Assembly: GCA_003697085.1 (NCBI GenBank)
Contig: RFFU01000019.1
Location: 1-23,269, forward strand
Length of the DNA: 23,269 bases
Direction: 5' to 3'
Source: Candidatus Hydrogenedentota bacterium
GTDB taxonomy: Bacteria > UBA8481 > J006
Below, one piece after another: positions 7,681-16,609 of the stretch (positions within the stretch are counted from its first letter, which is position 1; every line of letters starts with the position of its first letter). Made by a program: the position numbers and the translations under genes. The notes under the pieces were generated by a model. That model saw nothing but the letters and a program-made list of their open reading frames with translations, ran no database searches and was not told where the DNA came from.

Positions 7681-9300
7681 ATGGAAATCAAGAAAGAATC
7701 GTGCGAAAGAGAAGCGAATCCCCCCCCGAGGGAGAGAGAGCCGTTCGCGCCGAAGAACATCTTTTTCGCGGATGGGAGGTTCGGCGGAACCAGATCGGAG
7801 ATACGCTGGCTCGTCTGCGCCTTCTTGATCCTCGTTTCAACGGTGTCCTGTGGTTCGGGTCTCGGGGTCCCGAAGGGCTCGGGACGCGAGGAAATCTCCA
7901 TCGCCGTCTCTTCGAATCCGCGTTCCCTGGATCCGGCCTTTGCAACGGGCGTGACGGAAGGGGAGATCACCGCGAAGATTTTCAACGGATTGGTTCGTTT
8001 TCAAGGGGCGGGAGTCGTCGCGGACCTTGCGGAGACGTGGAGCGTAACCCCGGACGGGAGAACGTGGCGCTTTCGCCTGCGCCGCGGCGTTCGCTTTCAC
8101 GACGGCCGAGGATTTTCGGCACGGGACGTCGCGTATTCCTTCGAGAGAATTCTCGATCCCGCACTTCATTCTCCGCGCCGGTGGGTTCTCGAGAAGATCA
8201 AATCGATCGAGACGCCGGATTCCGGAACGGTGATCCTGCACCTTTCCTCCGCGTCCGCCTCGTTTCTTTCTCTTCTGGCGATGCCCGCCGCTTACATCGT
8301 CCCCGCCGGCACGGGTGGGAAGTCCTCCGGGTTCGGCCGTCATCCGATCGGGACGGGGCCGTACCGTTTTCGGGAGTGGGAAGATGACCGGCATGTTCTT
8401 CTCGAAAGAAATCCAGATTATTTCGGCGGCGCGGCGCGGGCGAAGCATGTGCGCTTTCTGGTGATTCCGGAGCCGTTGACCGCCCTGGCTCTCTTTCGCC
8501 GCGGCGCGCTCGATCTCACACCCGTGCCCTCGCCGCAATGGCCGCGCCTGCTTTCCAATCCTCCTCCGGGAAGGCTCCTTACCGCCGACCAACTCGTAAC
8601 CTATTATGTCGCGATCAATACCGAGCGGTTTCCGGACAGCCGGGTCCGGCGCGCCATGAATCTTGCCGTCGATCGAAATCTCATCATCGAGAAGATCCTG
8701 GCGGGGTTGGGGACGAGCGCTTCGGGACCGGTACCGCCAGCGCTTCTTCCCCGCCCACTCGATCCCATCCCGTACGATCCGGTCCGTGCCGAGGAGCTCC
8801 TGGACGAGGCGGAATTCGATCGCGCGCGACGGATCGTTCTCTTGCGAAGTTCCAACCGAGCCGCGCTCGAACCCGCCACGGTCATCGCCGGTTATCTCCG
8901 CGATATCGGATTGAACGTCAAAGTCGAACCGATGGAGTTCGCGTCGTTGCGCGCGCGCGTCAACAACGCCGACTTCGATCTCTGCCTCTTCAATTGGTAT
9001 GCCGATTATCCCGATGCCGAGAACTTCCTCGTGCCGCTCTTTCACTCGCGCAATGTCGGGTCGGCCGGGAACCGGGCCCGCTTCCGCGACGCGCGGACGG
9101 ACCGGTTGCTGGACAGAATCGAGCGGCTGCCGGCGGGACGGAAACGAGACGAGGCGGTTCTGGCCGCGGTGGCGCGGATTAGACAAGAAGCCCCATGGAT
9201 CTTCCTCTGGTATCCGCGCCAGGCTCTCGCGGTGAGTTCAAAACTCGATCGGTACACCGCGCCTGTGATCTTCAACGGAGACAAAGGCCTTGAGTACTGA
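7681..9300 (+). CDS. peptide ABC transporter substrate-binding lipoprotein (SBP_bac_5 family)
   Basis: A binding protein of the oligopeptide/dipeptide/nickel type. After an unusually long polar N-region (about 41 residues) a hydrophobic segment IRWLVCAFLILVSTVSC ends at Cys57, a lipobox-like site (TVSC, imperfect at -3), so it is probably an anchored lipoprotein. The family pattern follows: ISIAVSSNPRSLDPAFATG, then WSVTPDGRTWRFRLRRGVRF, HPIGTGPYRF and AMNLAVDRNLIIEKIL. The length of 539 residues is normal. ATG 7681 is the only standard start before the signal segment; the lack of a Shine-Dalgarno fits a leaderless message. The permease genes follow in the same direction. The ligand is inferred as peptide or acyl-amino acid from the family and the neighbouring deacylase. 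Confidence 0.9.
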   Translation: MEIKKESCEREANPPPREREPFAPKNIFFADGRFGGTRSEIRWLVCAFLILVSTVSCGSGLGVPKGSGREEISIAVSSNPRSLDPAFATGVTEGEITAKIFNGLVRFQGAGVVADLAETWSVTPDGRTWRFRLRRGVRFHDGRGFSARDVAYSFERILDPALHSPRRWVLEKIKSIETPDSGTVILHLSSASASFLSLLAMPAAYIVPAGTGGKSSGFGRHPIGTGPYRFREWEDDRHVLLERNPDYFGGAARAKHVRFLVIPEPLTALALFRRGALDLTPVPSPQWPRLLSNPPPGRLLTADQLVTYYVAINTERFPDSRVRRAMNLAVDRNLIIEKILAGLGTSASGPVPPALLPRPLDPIPYDPVRAEELLDEAEFDRARRIVLLRSSNRAALEPATVIAGYLRDIGLNVKVEPMEFASLRARVNNADFDLCLFNWYADYPDAENFLVPLFHSRNVGSAGNRARFRDARTDRLLDRIERLPAGRKRDEAVLAAVARIRQEAPWIFLWYPRQALAVSSKLDRYTAPVIFNGDKGLEY

Positions 9301-9397
9301 AGCCGACGAACTGCGTCGCGCAGGCGAAAACCCACTTCCCCATCCCGAAAATTCCATTCATCGAAAATCACCACCCAGGGAAAATTCCGGAGGCGTA

Positions 9398-10336
9398 TTG
9401 ACAGGAATGCTCTTTCGTCTCGGAGCGCGGGCAGCCAGTCTCTTCTTCGTGCTTCTGAGCGTGACCTTTCTCGTCAACGGCCTCCTCTATCTCGTGCCGG
9501 GCGACCCCGTCGATTCCCTGGTGGGTCAAAGCGTCTCCGAAGAGATGCGCCGGGAACTCCGCGAGGAGATGGGATTGGACAAGCCGTTCCTGAAACAGTA
9601 TCTCCATTTTCTCGAGCGCCTCGTTCACGGTGACCTCGGCCGCTCCCTCATCACGCGCCGTCCCGTAGCCGAAAGTCTTCTTGAACGTTTTCCGCGAACG
9701 ATGCTTCTGGCGTTCGCCGCCGTGCTCTTCGCCGTCGCCGTCGGCGTTTTGGCGGGGATGGTGACCGCATTGGTGCCCGGAACCCTCGTCGATCGAGGCG
9801 TGATGGTTCTGGCCGTGCTCGGCGTCAGTCTTCCCGTCTTTGTCGTTGCTCTGGGACTGAGATACTGTTTCGCCGAACGATGGCCCCTCTTTCCTCCGGC
9901 GGGGTATGGAGGCGCGGCGTTTCTCATCCTTCCGGCACTCACCCTCGGCTCCCGCTCCGCCGCCTATCTTGCCCGCGTCACGCGAACAACCCTGCTCGAG
10001 ATTCTGAACGAGAATTTCATCCGGACGGCGCGGGCCAAGGGCCGCTCGCGTTGGGGAGCCTTGGTCGTCCACGCGTTGCCCAACGCCGCCGCGCCGCTGA
10101 TCTCCGTCATCCTCCTCGATCTGGCGATGTACCTCAACGGCTCCGTCATTACCGAGAGCATCTTTGCTTGGCCGGGGCTGGGACGATACGCGCTGACCGC
10201 CATCTTTCAACGGGACCTGCCGGCGATTCAGGGCGTTGTTCTCGTCACCGCCGCGACCTACATCCTTGTGATGAACCTTGCCGATCTCCTACGCTTCTGG
10301 CTCGATCCGCGGATTCGCCGAGAGGGAAGCCGATGA
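9398..10336 (+). CDS. dppB: peptide ABC transporter permease, DppB type
   Basis: The first membrane subunit of a Dpp/Opp-type importer. The N-terminus MLFRLGARAASLFFVLLSVT runs into the family motif LVPGDPVDSLVG. About six membrane segments follow, with the cytoplasmic EAA loop (NENFIRTARAKGRSRWGALVVHALPNA) that contacts the ATPase. From TTG 9398 the protein is 312 residues, a usual length; GGAGG lies four bases upstream. ATG 9407 is an alternative. The frame is open back to a TTG at 9290 that overlaps the binding-protein gene, but the extra residues there are polar and not family-like. The stop overlaps the next gene in ATGA. Confidence 0.9.
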   Translation: MTGMLFRLGARAASLFFVLLSVTFLVNGLLYLVPGDPVDSLVGQSVSEEMRRELREEMGLDKPFLKQYLHFLERLVHGDLGRSLITRRPVAESLLERFPRTMLLAFAAVLFAVAVGVLAGMVTALVPGTLVDRGVMVLAVLGVSLPVFVVALGLRYCFAERWPLFPPAGYGGAAFLILPALTLGSRSAAYLARVTRTTLLEILNENFIRTARAKGRSRWGALVVHALPNAAAPLISVILLDLAMYLNGSVITESIFAWPGLGRYALTAIFQRDLPAIQGVVLVTAATYILVMNLADLLRFWLDPRIRREGSR

Positions 10337-11178
10337 CGAAGACGGATCGGTTCGGTCTCTTCCTCGCCGGCTTCCTCGTCCTTTTTGTGATATTTTTCTG
10401 CGCCGGCGCGCCGATTTTTACTCGCTACCCGGCCGACGGCGCTACCGCCACAACGACCTCGGGAATGCTCGAAGCCCGCCACCTTCCTCCGTCCCTCGAA
10501 CATCCCTTCGGAACGGACGAATTGGGGCGGGACGTCTTCGCGCGGTCGCTCTACGGGGGAAGGATATCCCTTGCCATCGGAGTCCTTTCCCGGCTTCTGG
10601 CCGTCGCCATCGGCGGACTCCTCGGACTTTTCGCCGGTTTCTTCAAGGGGAAGTTCGATATCGTCTTGTCGCGCGTAATCGAGGTTGTGTTGGCTTTTCC
10701 GTCGCTGATCCTGGCCATCGCCATCGGCGTTGCGCTCGGCCCGGGGCTCAAAACCGTCGTCATCGCCATCGTGGCCGTGTCCTGGGTGGATGTGGCCGTC
10801 TTGACCCGCGCGATTGCAGCCCAGGTTTCGGAGCAGGACTTCGTTCTGGGAGCGCGGGCGCTGGGAGAATCGACCACTGGAATCCTCTTCCGGCACGTCC
10901 TCCCGAACTGTCTTCCCGTCCTTCTCGTCGCCTTTTCCTTCGGGATCGCCTCGGCCGTGATGGTCGAGGCCAGTCTTTCTTTTCTCGGATTAGGCATCTC
11001 TTCCGGCGGGGACTTACCGTCCTGGGGCTGGATGATCTATACGGCGCAGTATCATCTCGCCGCGGCTCCGTGGGCCGTCTTCGGACCCGGACTTCTGCTC
11101 TCGGTGACCGTGCTCGGATGGAATCTTCTGGGAGACGTGCTCAGGGACATTCTCGACGTTCGGCGGGTGGGTTCATGA
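10333..11178 (+). CDS. dppC: peptide ABC transporter permease, DppC type
   Basis: The second membrane subunit. The order of features is typical: one N-terminal membrane segment (FGLFLAGFLVLFVIFFCAGA), a periplasmic stretch with HPFGTDELGRDVFARSLYG, five further segments, and the EAA loop GARALGESTTGILFRHVLPN. It ends with GWNLLGDVLRDILDVR, a family signature. The length of 281 residues is normal. ATG 10333 overlaps the dppB stop in ATGA, and its own stop overlaps the next gene in ATGA. No DppD/DppF ATPase gene follows, so the ATPase must be encoded elsewhere or shared with another transporter. Confidence 0.92.
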   Translation: MTKTDRFGLFLAGFLVLFVIFFCAGAPIFTRYPADGATATTTSGMLEARHLPPSLEHPFGTDELGRDVFARSLYGGRISLAIGVLSRLLAVAIGGLLGLFAGFFKGKFDIVLSRVIEVVLAFPSLILAIAIGVALGPGLKTVVIAIVAVSWVDVAVLTRAIAAQVSEQDFVLGARALGESTTGILFRHVLPNCLPVLLVAFSFGIASAVMVEASLSFLGLGISSGGDLPSWGWMIYTAQYHLAAAPWAVFGPGLLLSVTVLGWNLLGDVLRDILDVRRVGS

Positions 11179-12103
11179 CGAGAGCGGGAAAGGAAGGAAG
11201 GCTTCTTGCGGTCGGGTTCGCCCTGGCCTTGGCCGCGATTGCGGTGGAGTGTGCGATGGTTCGAGCCGAGACCGCGGGTGCGGAAACGACACGGAACGAC
11301 CCGGCCTCCGTTTCGGCCAACGCGACCTCGGAGACCTCGACGACGCCGAAAGCGGAGGCAAACACGCCGAGGAGAAGGAGTCCGGCGGACACGACGGCGG
11401 AAAAGGGATCCGTGAAGCCGGAGTCGGGGAGAAAATTGGACACGGCGACGGTCCGAGAATGGTTGGAGGAATTGAAAACGCGCTACGAGGCGTCAGGAAG
11501 GAAGAGTTTTCTTGTCGAGCGACTGCTGGCGACGGCGAGGAGGGCGTGGGAAGAAGGGCGCTTTCACGATGCGGCCTCGCTTCTGGAGGAAGTGGAGAAG
11601 ACGGTGGGGAGGGTCCCCCGACGCCCGCTCAAAACGACACCACCCGCCGCACCGACGATTTCCGAATTCATCGACGCGATGGCGCGGTATGCCGCGTTGC
11701 GGTCGCGCTTCCCGAACGATGCGCGTCTTGCGACGGCGGAGGAATTGTTGAAGGCATCGGAAAATTCGCTTTCACGCGGGAATGTCACGCAGGCTCGGCA
11801 TCTCGCTCGCCGGGCTTCCGAAATTCTTACGGGTCTGGGAAAGAAGATCGAGAAGGAGGAGGAACGGGATTCCGGAAACCGGCGGAGGATACGCATCGAC
11901 ATCAATACCGCTTCCGCAGGAGAACTGAAGCGAATCCCGGGAATGAGTGACGAGCGGGTGGAGAACCTGCTATGGTTTCGCAAATGGATCGGACCATTTC
12001 TGACGGTCGAGGAGTTGCGGTTCGTGCCGGGATTTTCCTCGGAGTTTGTCGATGTGATCCGCGATCGAATTCGAGTGGGATCGCCCAAGGAGGAGAAAGA
12101 GGA

Positions 12104-12107
<4 letters not shown>
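11175..12107 (+). CDS. secreted helix-hairpin-helix (ComEA-like) protein
   Basis: 310 residues. Residues 1-31 look like a signal peptide (basic MTRAGKEGR, hydrophobic core [15 protein letters not shown], possible cleavage after VRA). A Thr/Ala/Ser/Pro-rich low-complexity linker spans about 32-85. A charged helical region (85-235) contains two alike helix pairs around [20 protein letters not shown] and [22 protein letters not shown]-terminal tandem helix-hairpin-helix domain (about 240-300) begins with [20 protein letters not shown], the ComEA signature for sequence-independent DNA binding. The middle helical region is larger than in classical ComEA. ATG 11175 overlaps dppC in ATGA and the stop overlaps hisF in ATGA. 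A DNA-binding role is inferred; a scaffold role is possible. Confidence 0.8.
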
Positions 12108-12889
<782 letters not shown>

Positions 12890-12915
12890 GGAGGAGAGCG
12901 GGGATTCGCCCGCGG

Positions 12916-12990
12916 TGTCATTCCGAGGCGGGCGGCGCCCGACACCATACTTGTCATTCCGAGGAGGGCGACGCACGACGACGAATCCCC
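12916..12990 (+). repeat. two 36-bp-period copies of a TGTCATTCCGAGG repeat
   Basis: TGTCATTCCGAGG begins at 12916 and again at 12952. Both continue with a related GGGCGxCGCxCGAC stretch, and the second ends in gacgaatcccct. The words TGTCATTCCGAGG and GAATCCC are typical of a short interspersed repeat I know from many bacterial genomes. It carries no gene. The remainder of 12890-13181 shows nothing else I can assign. Confidence 0.6.
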
Positions 12991-13181
12991 TACGAGCACA
13001 TGATCAGCGCTGCGCAGGTTGGAGAACCCGCGCTCTCTTTCTACGCCTTGCTGGGCGAAAACCGCTCTCCAGGCCGTTTCTTTTGCTCCTGCGCGAAGCG
13101 GGTTCCACTGGTGAAGTCACATCCCCTCTTCGTCTCGTGCTCTTCTGTGGAAAAAATTTTGAAAAAAATCGGCTCGGGGGG

Positions 13182-13211
13182 TTGATTTTTGGAGGGCATT
13201 TGTTTTATAGA
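13182..13211 (+). promoter_or_regulatory. promoter of the candidate structured RNA
   Basis: TTGATT (13182-13187), an 18-base spacer and TATAGA (13206-13211) form a sigma-70-type promoter in an AT-richer patch of otherwise GC-rich DNA. Transcription would start near 13219. Confidence 0.55.
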
Positions 13212-13218
13212 ATAGATG

Positions 13219-13487
13219 TAGGTTTTCTGGCTGGGATCGGCCGGGAAAACGAAACCGCCCGCGCCGATCGGACGAAGTTTCAACGAAGAGGCCTTGGGTA
13301 AAGGGTTTTGAGGTTGGAACGGCAACGGAGTCGGCTCGGTGTCACGGCCAAGGGGTGGTGGACCTAATCCACCAAAAACGTTCGATGGACCGCGCCGGGC
13401 AGAGGGCTCCCGCAGAAGCACACGGCACGAAATCTTCTGTTTCGGTCGTGCCGGCCCGCCATCCGCGGCCTGTGGATGGCGGGTTTT
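13219..13487 (+). ncRNA. candidate structured non-coding RNA, about 270 nt, unassigned
   Basis: The segment has its own promoter and ends at a strong intrinsic terminator. It contains many perfect complementary segments: GTTTTC (13222-13227) with GAAAAC (13245-13250); GATCGGC (13235-13241) with GCCGATC (13263-13269); CCTTGG (13292-13297) with CCAAGG (13348-13353); GTTG/CAAC (13313-13316/13323-13326); TGGTGGA (13356-13362) with TCCACCA (13368-13374); CAGAAG (13413-13418) with CTTCTG (13434-13439); GGCACGA (13424-13430) with TCGTGCC (13446-13452). The last two interleave as an H-type pseudoknot, and the first two can do the same. Reading frames through it look non-coding. It does not match what I recall of tmRNA, RNase P RNA, SRP RNA, 6S RNA, T-box or common riboswitches. 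It is either a free-standing small RNA or a terminating leader of the MBL gene 180 bases downstream. Confidence 0.55.
13455..13487 (+). terminator. intrinsic terminator ending the candidate RNA
   Basis: CCCGCCATCC (13455-13464) and GGATGGCGGG (13474-13483) form a perfect 10-bp stem with a 9-base loop, followed at once by TTTT and then GCGTT. Confidence 0.75.
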
Positions 13488-13597
13488 GCGTTAACGAGGT
13501 GGAAAAAGAGAACCTTCCGTCCCGCGAGGATCACGAAATGAAATTCCAGACCGCAAAGACGCGAATCGCGTTGTTCTGTCACAGGAACGCGGAGAGA

Positions 13598-13642
13598 TTG
13601 ATCGGCCACCACGCGTTGCCCGCATACCATTTCGGCCGATCT
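13598..13642 (+). promoter_or_regulatory. 8-bp inverted repeat upstream of the MBL gene
   Basis: GATCGGCC and GGCCGATC flank about 26 bases just upstream of the MBL gene's Shine-Dalgarno. It could be an operator or an mRNA hairpin. GATCGGCC also occurs at 13235-13242 inside the candidate RNA. Apart from this, 13491-13667 shows no gene. Confidence 0.3.
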
Positions 13643-13667
13643 CAACGTCAACGATCGAGGAGGTCGT

Positions 13668-14708
13668 GTGAAGAGTAATAGGGAAGACCTCCGCGAAGGT
13701 CGATTCCCTCGGACGGAACAAATTACGTTCAAACGGCATGCCGACGAGAGCGATCACGGGTGCGCTTTTCTCCGCTTGTTTTCGCGGGTCCTTCTTGCGC
13801 TCCTTTTTCCGGCCTTATTCGGATCGACATCGGCGCCCGCGGCTTTCGGTGCGGAACATACGATCCCGTCCCCCGACGCCGACGTTGTCGAATCGAGACC
13901 GGAATCAGAAAGTGGTGTTCCTCTTCTCAACGTCTGGTTTCTCGACGTCAAAGAAGGAGCTGCGACCGTCGTCAAATTACCGGATGGAAAATGTCTCCTC
14001 GTGGACGGTGGACCGCCGGAGAAGGACGTCGTAGTGCCGTTCCTCGAAGAGACCGCCTGTACCACGCTTGCGGCGGTCGTTCTGACACATCCACACGACG
14101 ACCACGTGGGGGGCTTGACGCGCGTGATAAAAGAAATCAGCGTGGAACGTGTCTATGATCCCGCCGTTATGCACCCTACGAAAAGCTACGAGCGATTTTT
14201 GGAGGCGATCGAGGCGGACACGCGAATCGCGTATGGGAGTCCGGAACCGGAGGAAGTCTGGAGTTGGGACACCACGGTGGAAATTCAGGTTCTCAACAGT
14301 GGTTTTCCTCCCGGCTCAAAAGAACTCAATGATGCCTCGATCGTTCTCCGGATCCGCTTCGATTCAGCGACGGTCATGCTGACGGGGGATGCCGAGGAGA
14401 AGGCGGAGAGGGCGGTGATTCGGAGATTTTCGGGGCGCCTTCACTCCGATCTCTTGCAGGTCGCGCACCACGGTTCGCGCTCTTCGACCAGAAAGCAATT
14501 CTTGAACGAGGTCTCGCCGCGATTCGCGGTGATTTCCTGCGGCCGTGGCAACCCTTATGGTCATCCTCACGCGGAAGTGTTGAGGCGCTTGCGGGAGGCC
14601 GGCGTGAAAGTCTTCCGAACCGACGAGGACGGCACGATTCACGCCTGGACGAACGGCCGCGACTGGTTTTTCGAGAAGGAGAGATTGCGTTCCGTTTCGG
14701 TTCGTTAA
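13668..14708 (+). CDS. secreted metallo-beta-lactamase-fold protein, ComEC C-terminal-like
   Basis: 346 residues. After a polar N-region a hydrophobic stretch (FLRLFSRVLLALLFPALFG) with AFGA suggests export. The mature part is a single MBL domain of the type found at the end of ComEC/Rec2: LNVWFLDVKEGAATVVKLPD, LTHPHDDHVGG (His141, His143, Asp145, His146), LTGDAEE (Asp241), VAHHGSRSS (His267, His268) and GNPYGHPH. In ComEC this domain is linked to degradation of the non-transported DNA strand; the stand-alone form has no permease part. The start is GTG 13668, with AGGAGG four bases upstream. It lies between the candidate RNA and flgL. Nuclease activity is an inference from the family. Confidence 0.85.
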   Translation: MKSNREDLREGRFPRTEQITFKRHADESDHGCAFLRLFSRVLLALLFPALFGSTSAPAAFGAEHTIPSPDADVVESRPESESGVPLLNVWFLDVKEGAATVVKLPDGKCLLVDGGPPEKDVVVPFLEETACTTLAAVVLTHPHDDHVGGLTRVIKEISVERVYDPAVMHPTKSYERFLEAIEADTRIAYGSPEPEEVWSWDTTVEIQVLNSGFPPGSKELNDASIVLRIRFDSATVMLTGDAEEKAERAVIRRFSGRLHSDLLQVAHHGSRSSTRKQFLNEVSPRFAVISCGRGNPYGHPHAEVLRRLREAGVKVFRTDEDGTIHAWTNGRDWFFEKERLRSVSVR

Positions 14709-14730
14709 GAAAATTATCGTTTCTCTCCAA

Positions 14731-14758
14731 TAGAGAAGGAGACGATTCCTGCCGATAA
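14731..14758 (+). promoter_or_regulatory. sigma-28 (FliA)-type flagellar promoter of flgL
   Basis: GCCGATAA at 14751-14758 is an exact match to the sigma-28 -10 element. TAGA at 14731-14734 stands near the -35 position (consensus TAAA). The expected transcription start is around 14765, giving about 20 bases of leader before flgL. An 8-bp inverted repeat, AATTATCG (14712-14719) with CGATAATT (14753-14760), overlaps the -10 element. Confidence 0.7.
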
Positions 14759-14783
14759 TTAGGAAGAGAGGATTATTGGAACG

Positions 14784-16349
14784 ATGCGGATAACGGAAGG
14801 TCTCTTCAAGATGAACAGTCTCGAGACTCTCTCGAGCGCTCAGGAAGAGTTGATAACCAATCAGAACCGTTTGACTTCGGGAAAGGAAGTGTACAAACCC
14901 TCCGACGATCCCTTGCGTTTCGTCAGGGCGGAGCGAATGAGGGCGTTGTTGCGAGGGCGGAAACAAGATCTGCGGAATATCGACGATGCGAAGCGTTTTC
15001 TCGAAACGAACGAGGCGGCGGTCAGGGACGTCACGGGAATGCTTCAAAGAGTGAGGACGCTTCTGCTGGAAGCGGGCAACGAGACGCTGACGACCGGGGA
15101 CACGAGCCTTCTTGCGGACGAACTCGCACAGCAACTCGAGGCTCTCGTTCAGTTCGCCAACGCCTCTTCCGTCACGGGAAAGGTTTTCGGAGGCGCGGAG
15201 ACCGACACGAATCCGTTCGAGGTGGTTCGCGATGCGAACGGGAATATCACGGATGTGATCTATCGGGGCGACAGGACGGCCGTGGAACGCGAGGTTTCGG
15301 AAGGAAGCAAGGTCGTCGTCAATTACGTCGGCTCGAAGGTCTTCCAGATCGATCCCGATGCGGTGAGTTCCGCTTTTTCGGTTCGGTATGCGGGGGAAAC
15401 GCTGGCGAACGAGGGGTTTCCGGCCGGCGAGACGACCGGATTTTTCGAGGTGCAGGGGCACCGAATCTATTTCGACAGCACTCAGGATTCCTTCTTGGAT
15501 TTGGCGGATCGCATCAATCGGCTCGCTCCGGAGGTAAAGGCGTCCGTGACGGGAACGTTGACAGGACAGGCGACCGTTGCCGATCCGAATGCGGCGCTGG
15601 GGGCGACCGCAGGAACAGTGACGATCAACGGAACCGATATTACGATTTCTGCCGGAGCCTCACTCAACGACGTCGTCAACGCCTTCAACTCCGTTTCCGA
15701 CACGACGGGCGTAACAGCCTCCGTGCAAAGCGTTCCCGGCGGGTTCGCCCTGAAACTGAACGGCGGGGTCGAAATCGACGACACGGCGCCGGGAGCGAGT
15801 AACGCCTTGCGGCTCTTGGGAGTGACGAACAGCGGCTCTCCACCGGCAAACCTCCTTTCCCGCAATCCGCTTCAATACAATCTCAGAATCGAAACCCGCG
15901 AACCGGATCAAATCTATATCCGCGATCTTGCTTCCGGTGAGTTTCTCCGGCGGATGGGAATGACGGATGGGACCAGCAATATGCCGGCGAACATTCCGGC
16001 TGCGCGGGAAGCGGATACGTCCGTTTTCGATTCCTTGATCCAGGCGGTCTCCGATCTTCGCGCCGGGCGCTTTCGGGAAGCGAGAACGGATCGGCTCGGA
16101 GAGGTCGATCGGGCACTGGAACATTTCAACGATTTGATTGGTGAAATCGGCGGATCGGTCCAGCGCCTCGAAAAGGAATCGGCGCGAACCGAGGGAATGA
16201 TTGATCAGGCGAAGAAAGTGATCAGTGTGAACGAGGATCTCGATATCGCCGAGGCGGTCTCCGACCTCCAACGCCTCCAGATGAAACTCCAGACCGCCCT
16301 CGGTGCCGCCCAGAACGTCCCGCTGCCGAATCTCTCTCAACTTCTTTAG
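14784..16349 (+). CDS. flgL: flagellar hook-associated protein 3 FlgL
   Basis: A junction protein between the flagellar hook and the filament, exported through the flagellar apparatus. The N-terminus MRITEGLFKMNSLETLSSAQ followed by LTSGKEVYKPSDDPLR is the flagellin/FlgL coiled-coil start, and the C-terminus (AVSDLQRLQMKLQTALGAAQ, ending NLSQLL) is the matching coil. The central variable region (about 150-400) contains a flagellin_IN-like stretch around GTVTINGTDITISAGASLND. The length of 521 residues is longer than the roughly 300 of enteric FlgL because of this insertion. ATG 14784 follows GAGAGGA by about 11 bases. flgK, usually directly upstream, is absent; the preceding gene is the MBL protein. 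Confidence 0.92.
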   Translation: MRITEGLFKMNSLETLSSAQEELITNQNRLTSGKEVYKPSDDPLRFVRAERMRALLRGRKQDLRNIDDAKRFLETNEAAVRDVTGMLQRVRTLLLEAGNETLTTGDTSLLADELAQQLEALVQFANASSVTGKVFGGAETDTNPFEVVRDANGNITDVIYRGDRTAVEREVSEGSKVVVNYVGSKVFQIDPDAVSSAFSVRYAGETLANEGFPAGETTGFFEVQGHRIYFDSTQDSFLDLADRINRLAPEVKASVTGTLTGQATVADPNAALGATAGTVTINGTDITISAGASLNDVVNAFNSVSDTTGVTASVQSVPGGFALKLNGGVEIDDTAPGASNALRLLGVTNSGSPPANLLSRNPLQYNLRIETREPDQIYIRDLASGEFLRRMGMTDGTSNMPANIPAAREADTSVFDSLIQAVSDLRAGRFREARTDRLGEVDRALEHFNDLIGEIGGSVQRLEKESARTEGMIDQAKKVISVNEDLDIAEAVSDLQRLQMKLQTALGAAQNVPLPNLSQLL

Positions 16350-16382
16350 GTCGAATCGACTGATTTTTGGGTCGAAATCGAC
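16350..16382 (+). repeat. pair of GTCGA-TCGAC palindromes after flgL
   Basis: GTCGAATCGAC (16350-16360) and GTCGAAATCGAC (16371-16382) are each palindromic and lie about two helical turns apart, centre to centre. In RNA they can pair with each other across a TGATTTTTGG loop. This may be a weak terminator or an operator. No T-run follows the stem. Confidence 0.35.
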
Positions 16383-16609
16383 TGAGTCTCCTCGTTTGGT
16401 GGGCAGGGAAGATCATCGGCGCGGATTTCGGGAAACAGACCCTGATGAGAGAACATGTCTGTCGTCCGGCGGGCGTTTTGGCCGAACAAAAAAGGTCTGG
16501 AGGATCCGGGGTTGACCGCATCGCTCCTCTATGGGTTCTCCGTCAAGCTGAATTCCGGCATCGTCTGGCAAAAGGCGCCCATTTTTCGTTGTACCGATTG
16601 GAAAGAGTA
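16383..16609 (+). other. intergenic stretch with no assignable feature
   Basis: I see no convincing gene or repeat here. The best open frame (from ATG 16455) would run into tRNA-Lys, lacks a good ribosome-binding site and resembles no family. Confidence 0.5.

Noticed and set aside
9290-9397. Upstream TTG start for dppB overlapping the binding-protein gene
   Set aside because: The 36 extra residues are polar and precede the conserved membrane N-terminus, and a Shine-Dalgarno supports TTG 9398. Translational coupling from 9290 cannot be fully excluded.
12916-12990. CRISPR array (two repeats with a 36-bp period)
   Set aside because: There are only two copies, repeat and spacer are not distinct, and no cas gene is present. 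The sequence matches a common interspersed repeat type.
13219-13490. tmRNA, T-box, RNase P, SRP or 6S identity for the candidate RNA
   Set aside because: CCACCA and TTCGA words occur but not in tRNA-like order, and there is no tag frame. The T-box GGGTGGxACCGCG is not placed at the terminator. The RNase P GAGGAAAGTCC core and the SRP GGAAGGAAGCAG-type loop are absent. The 5' and 3' ends do not pair as in 6S RNA.
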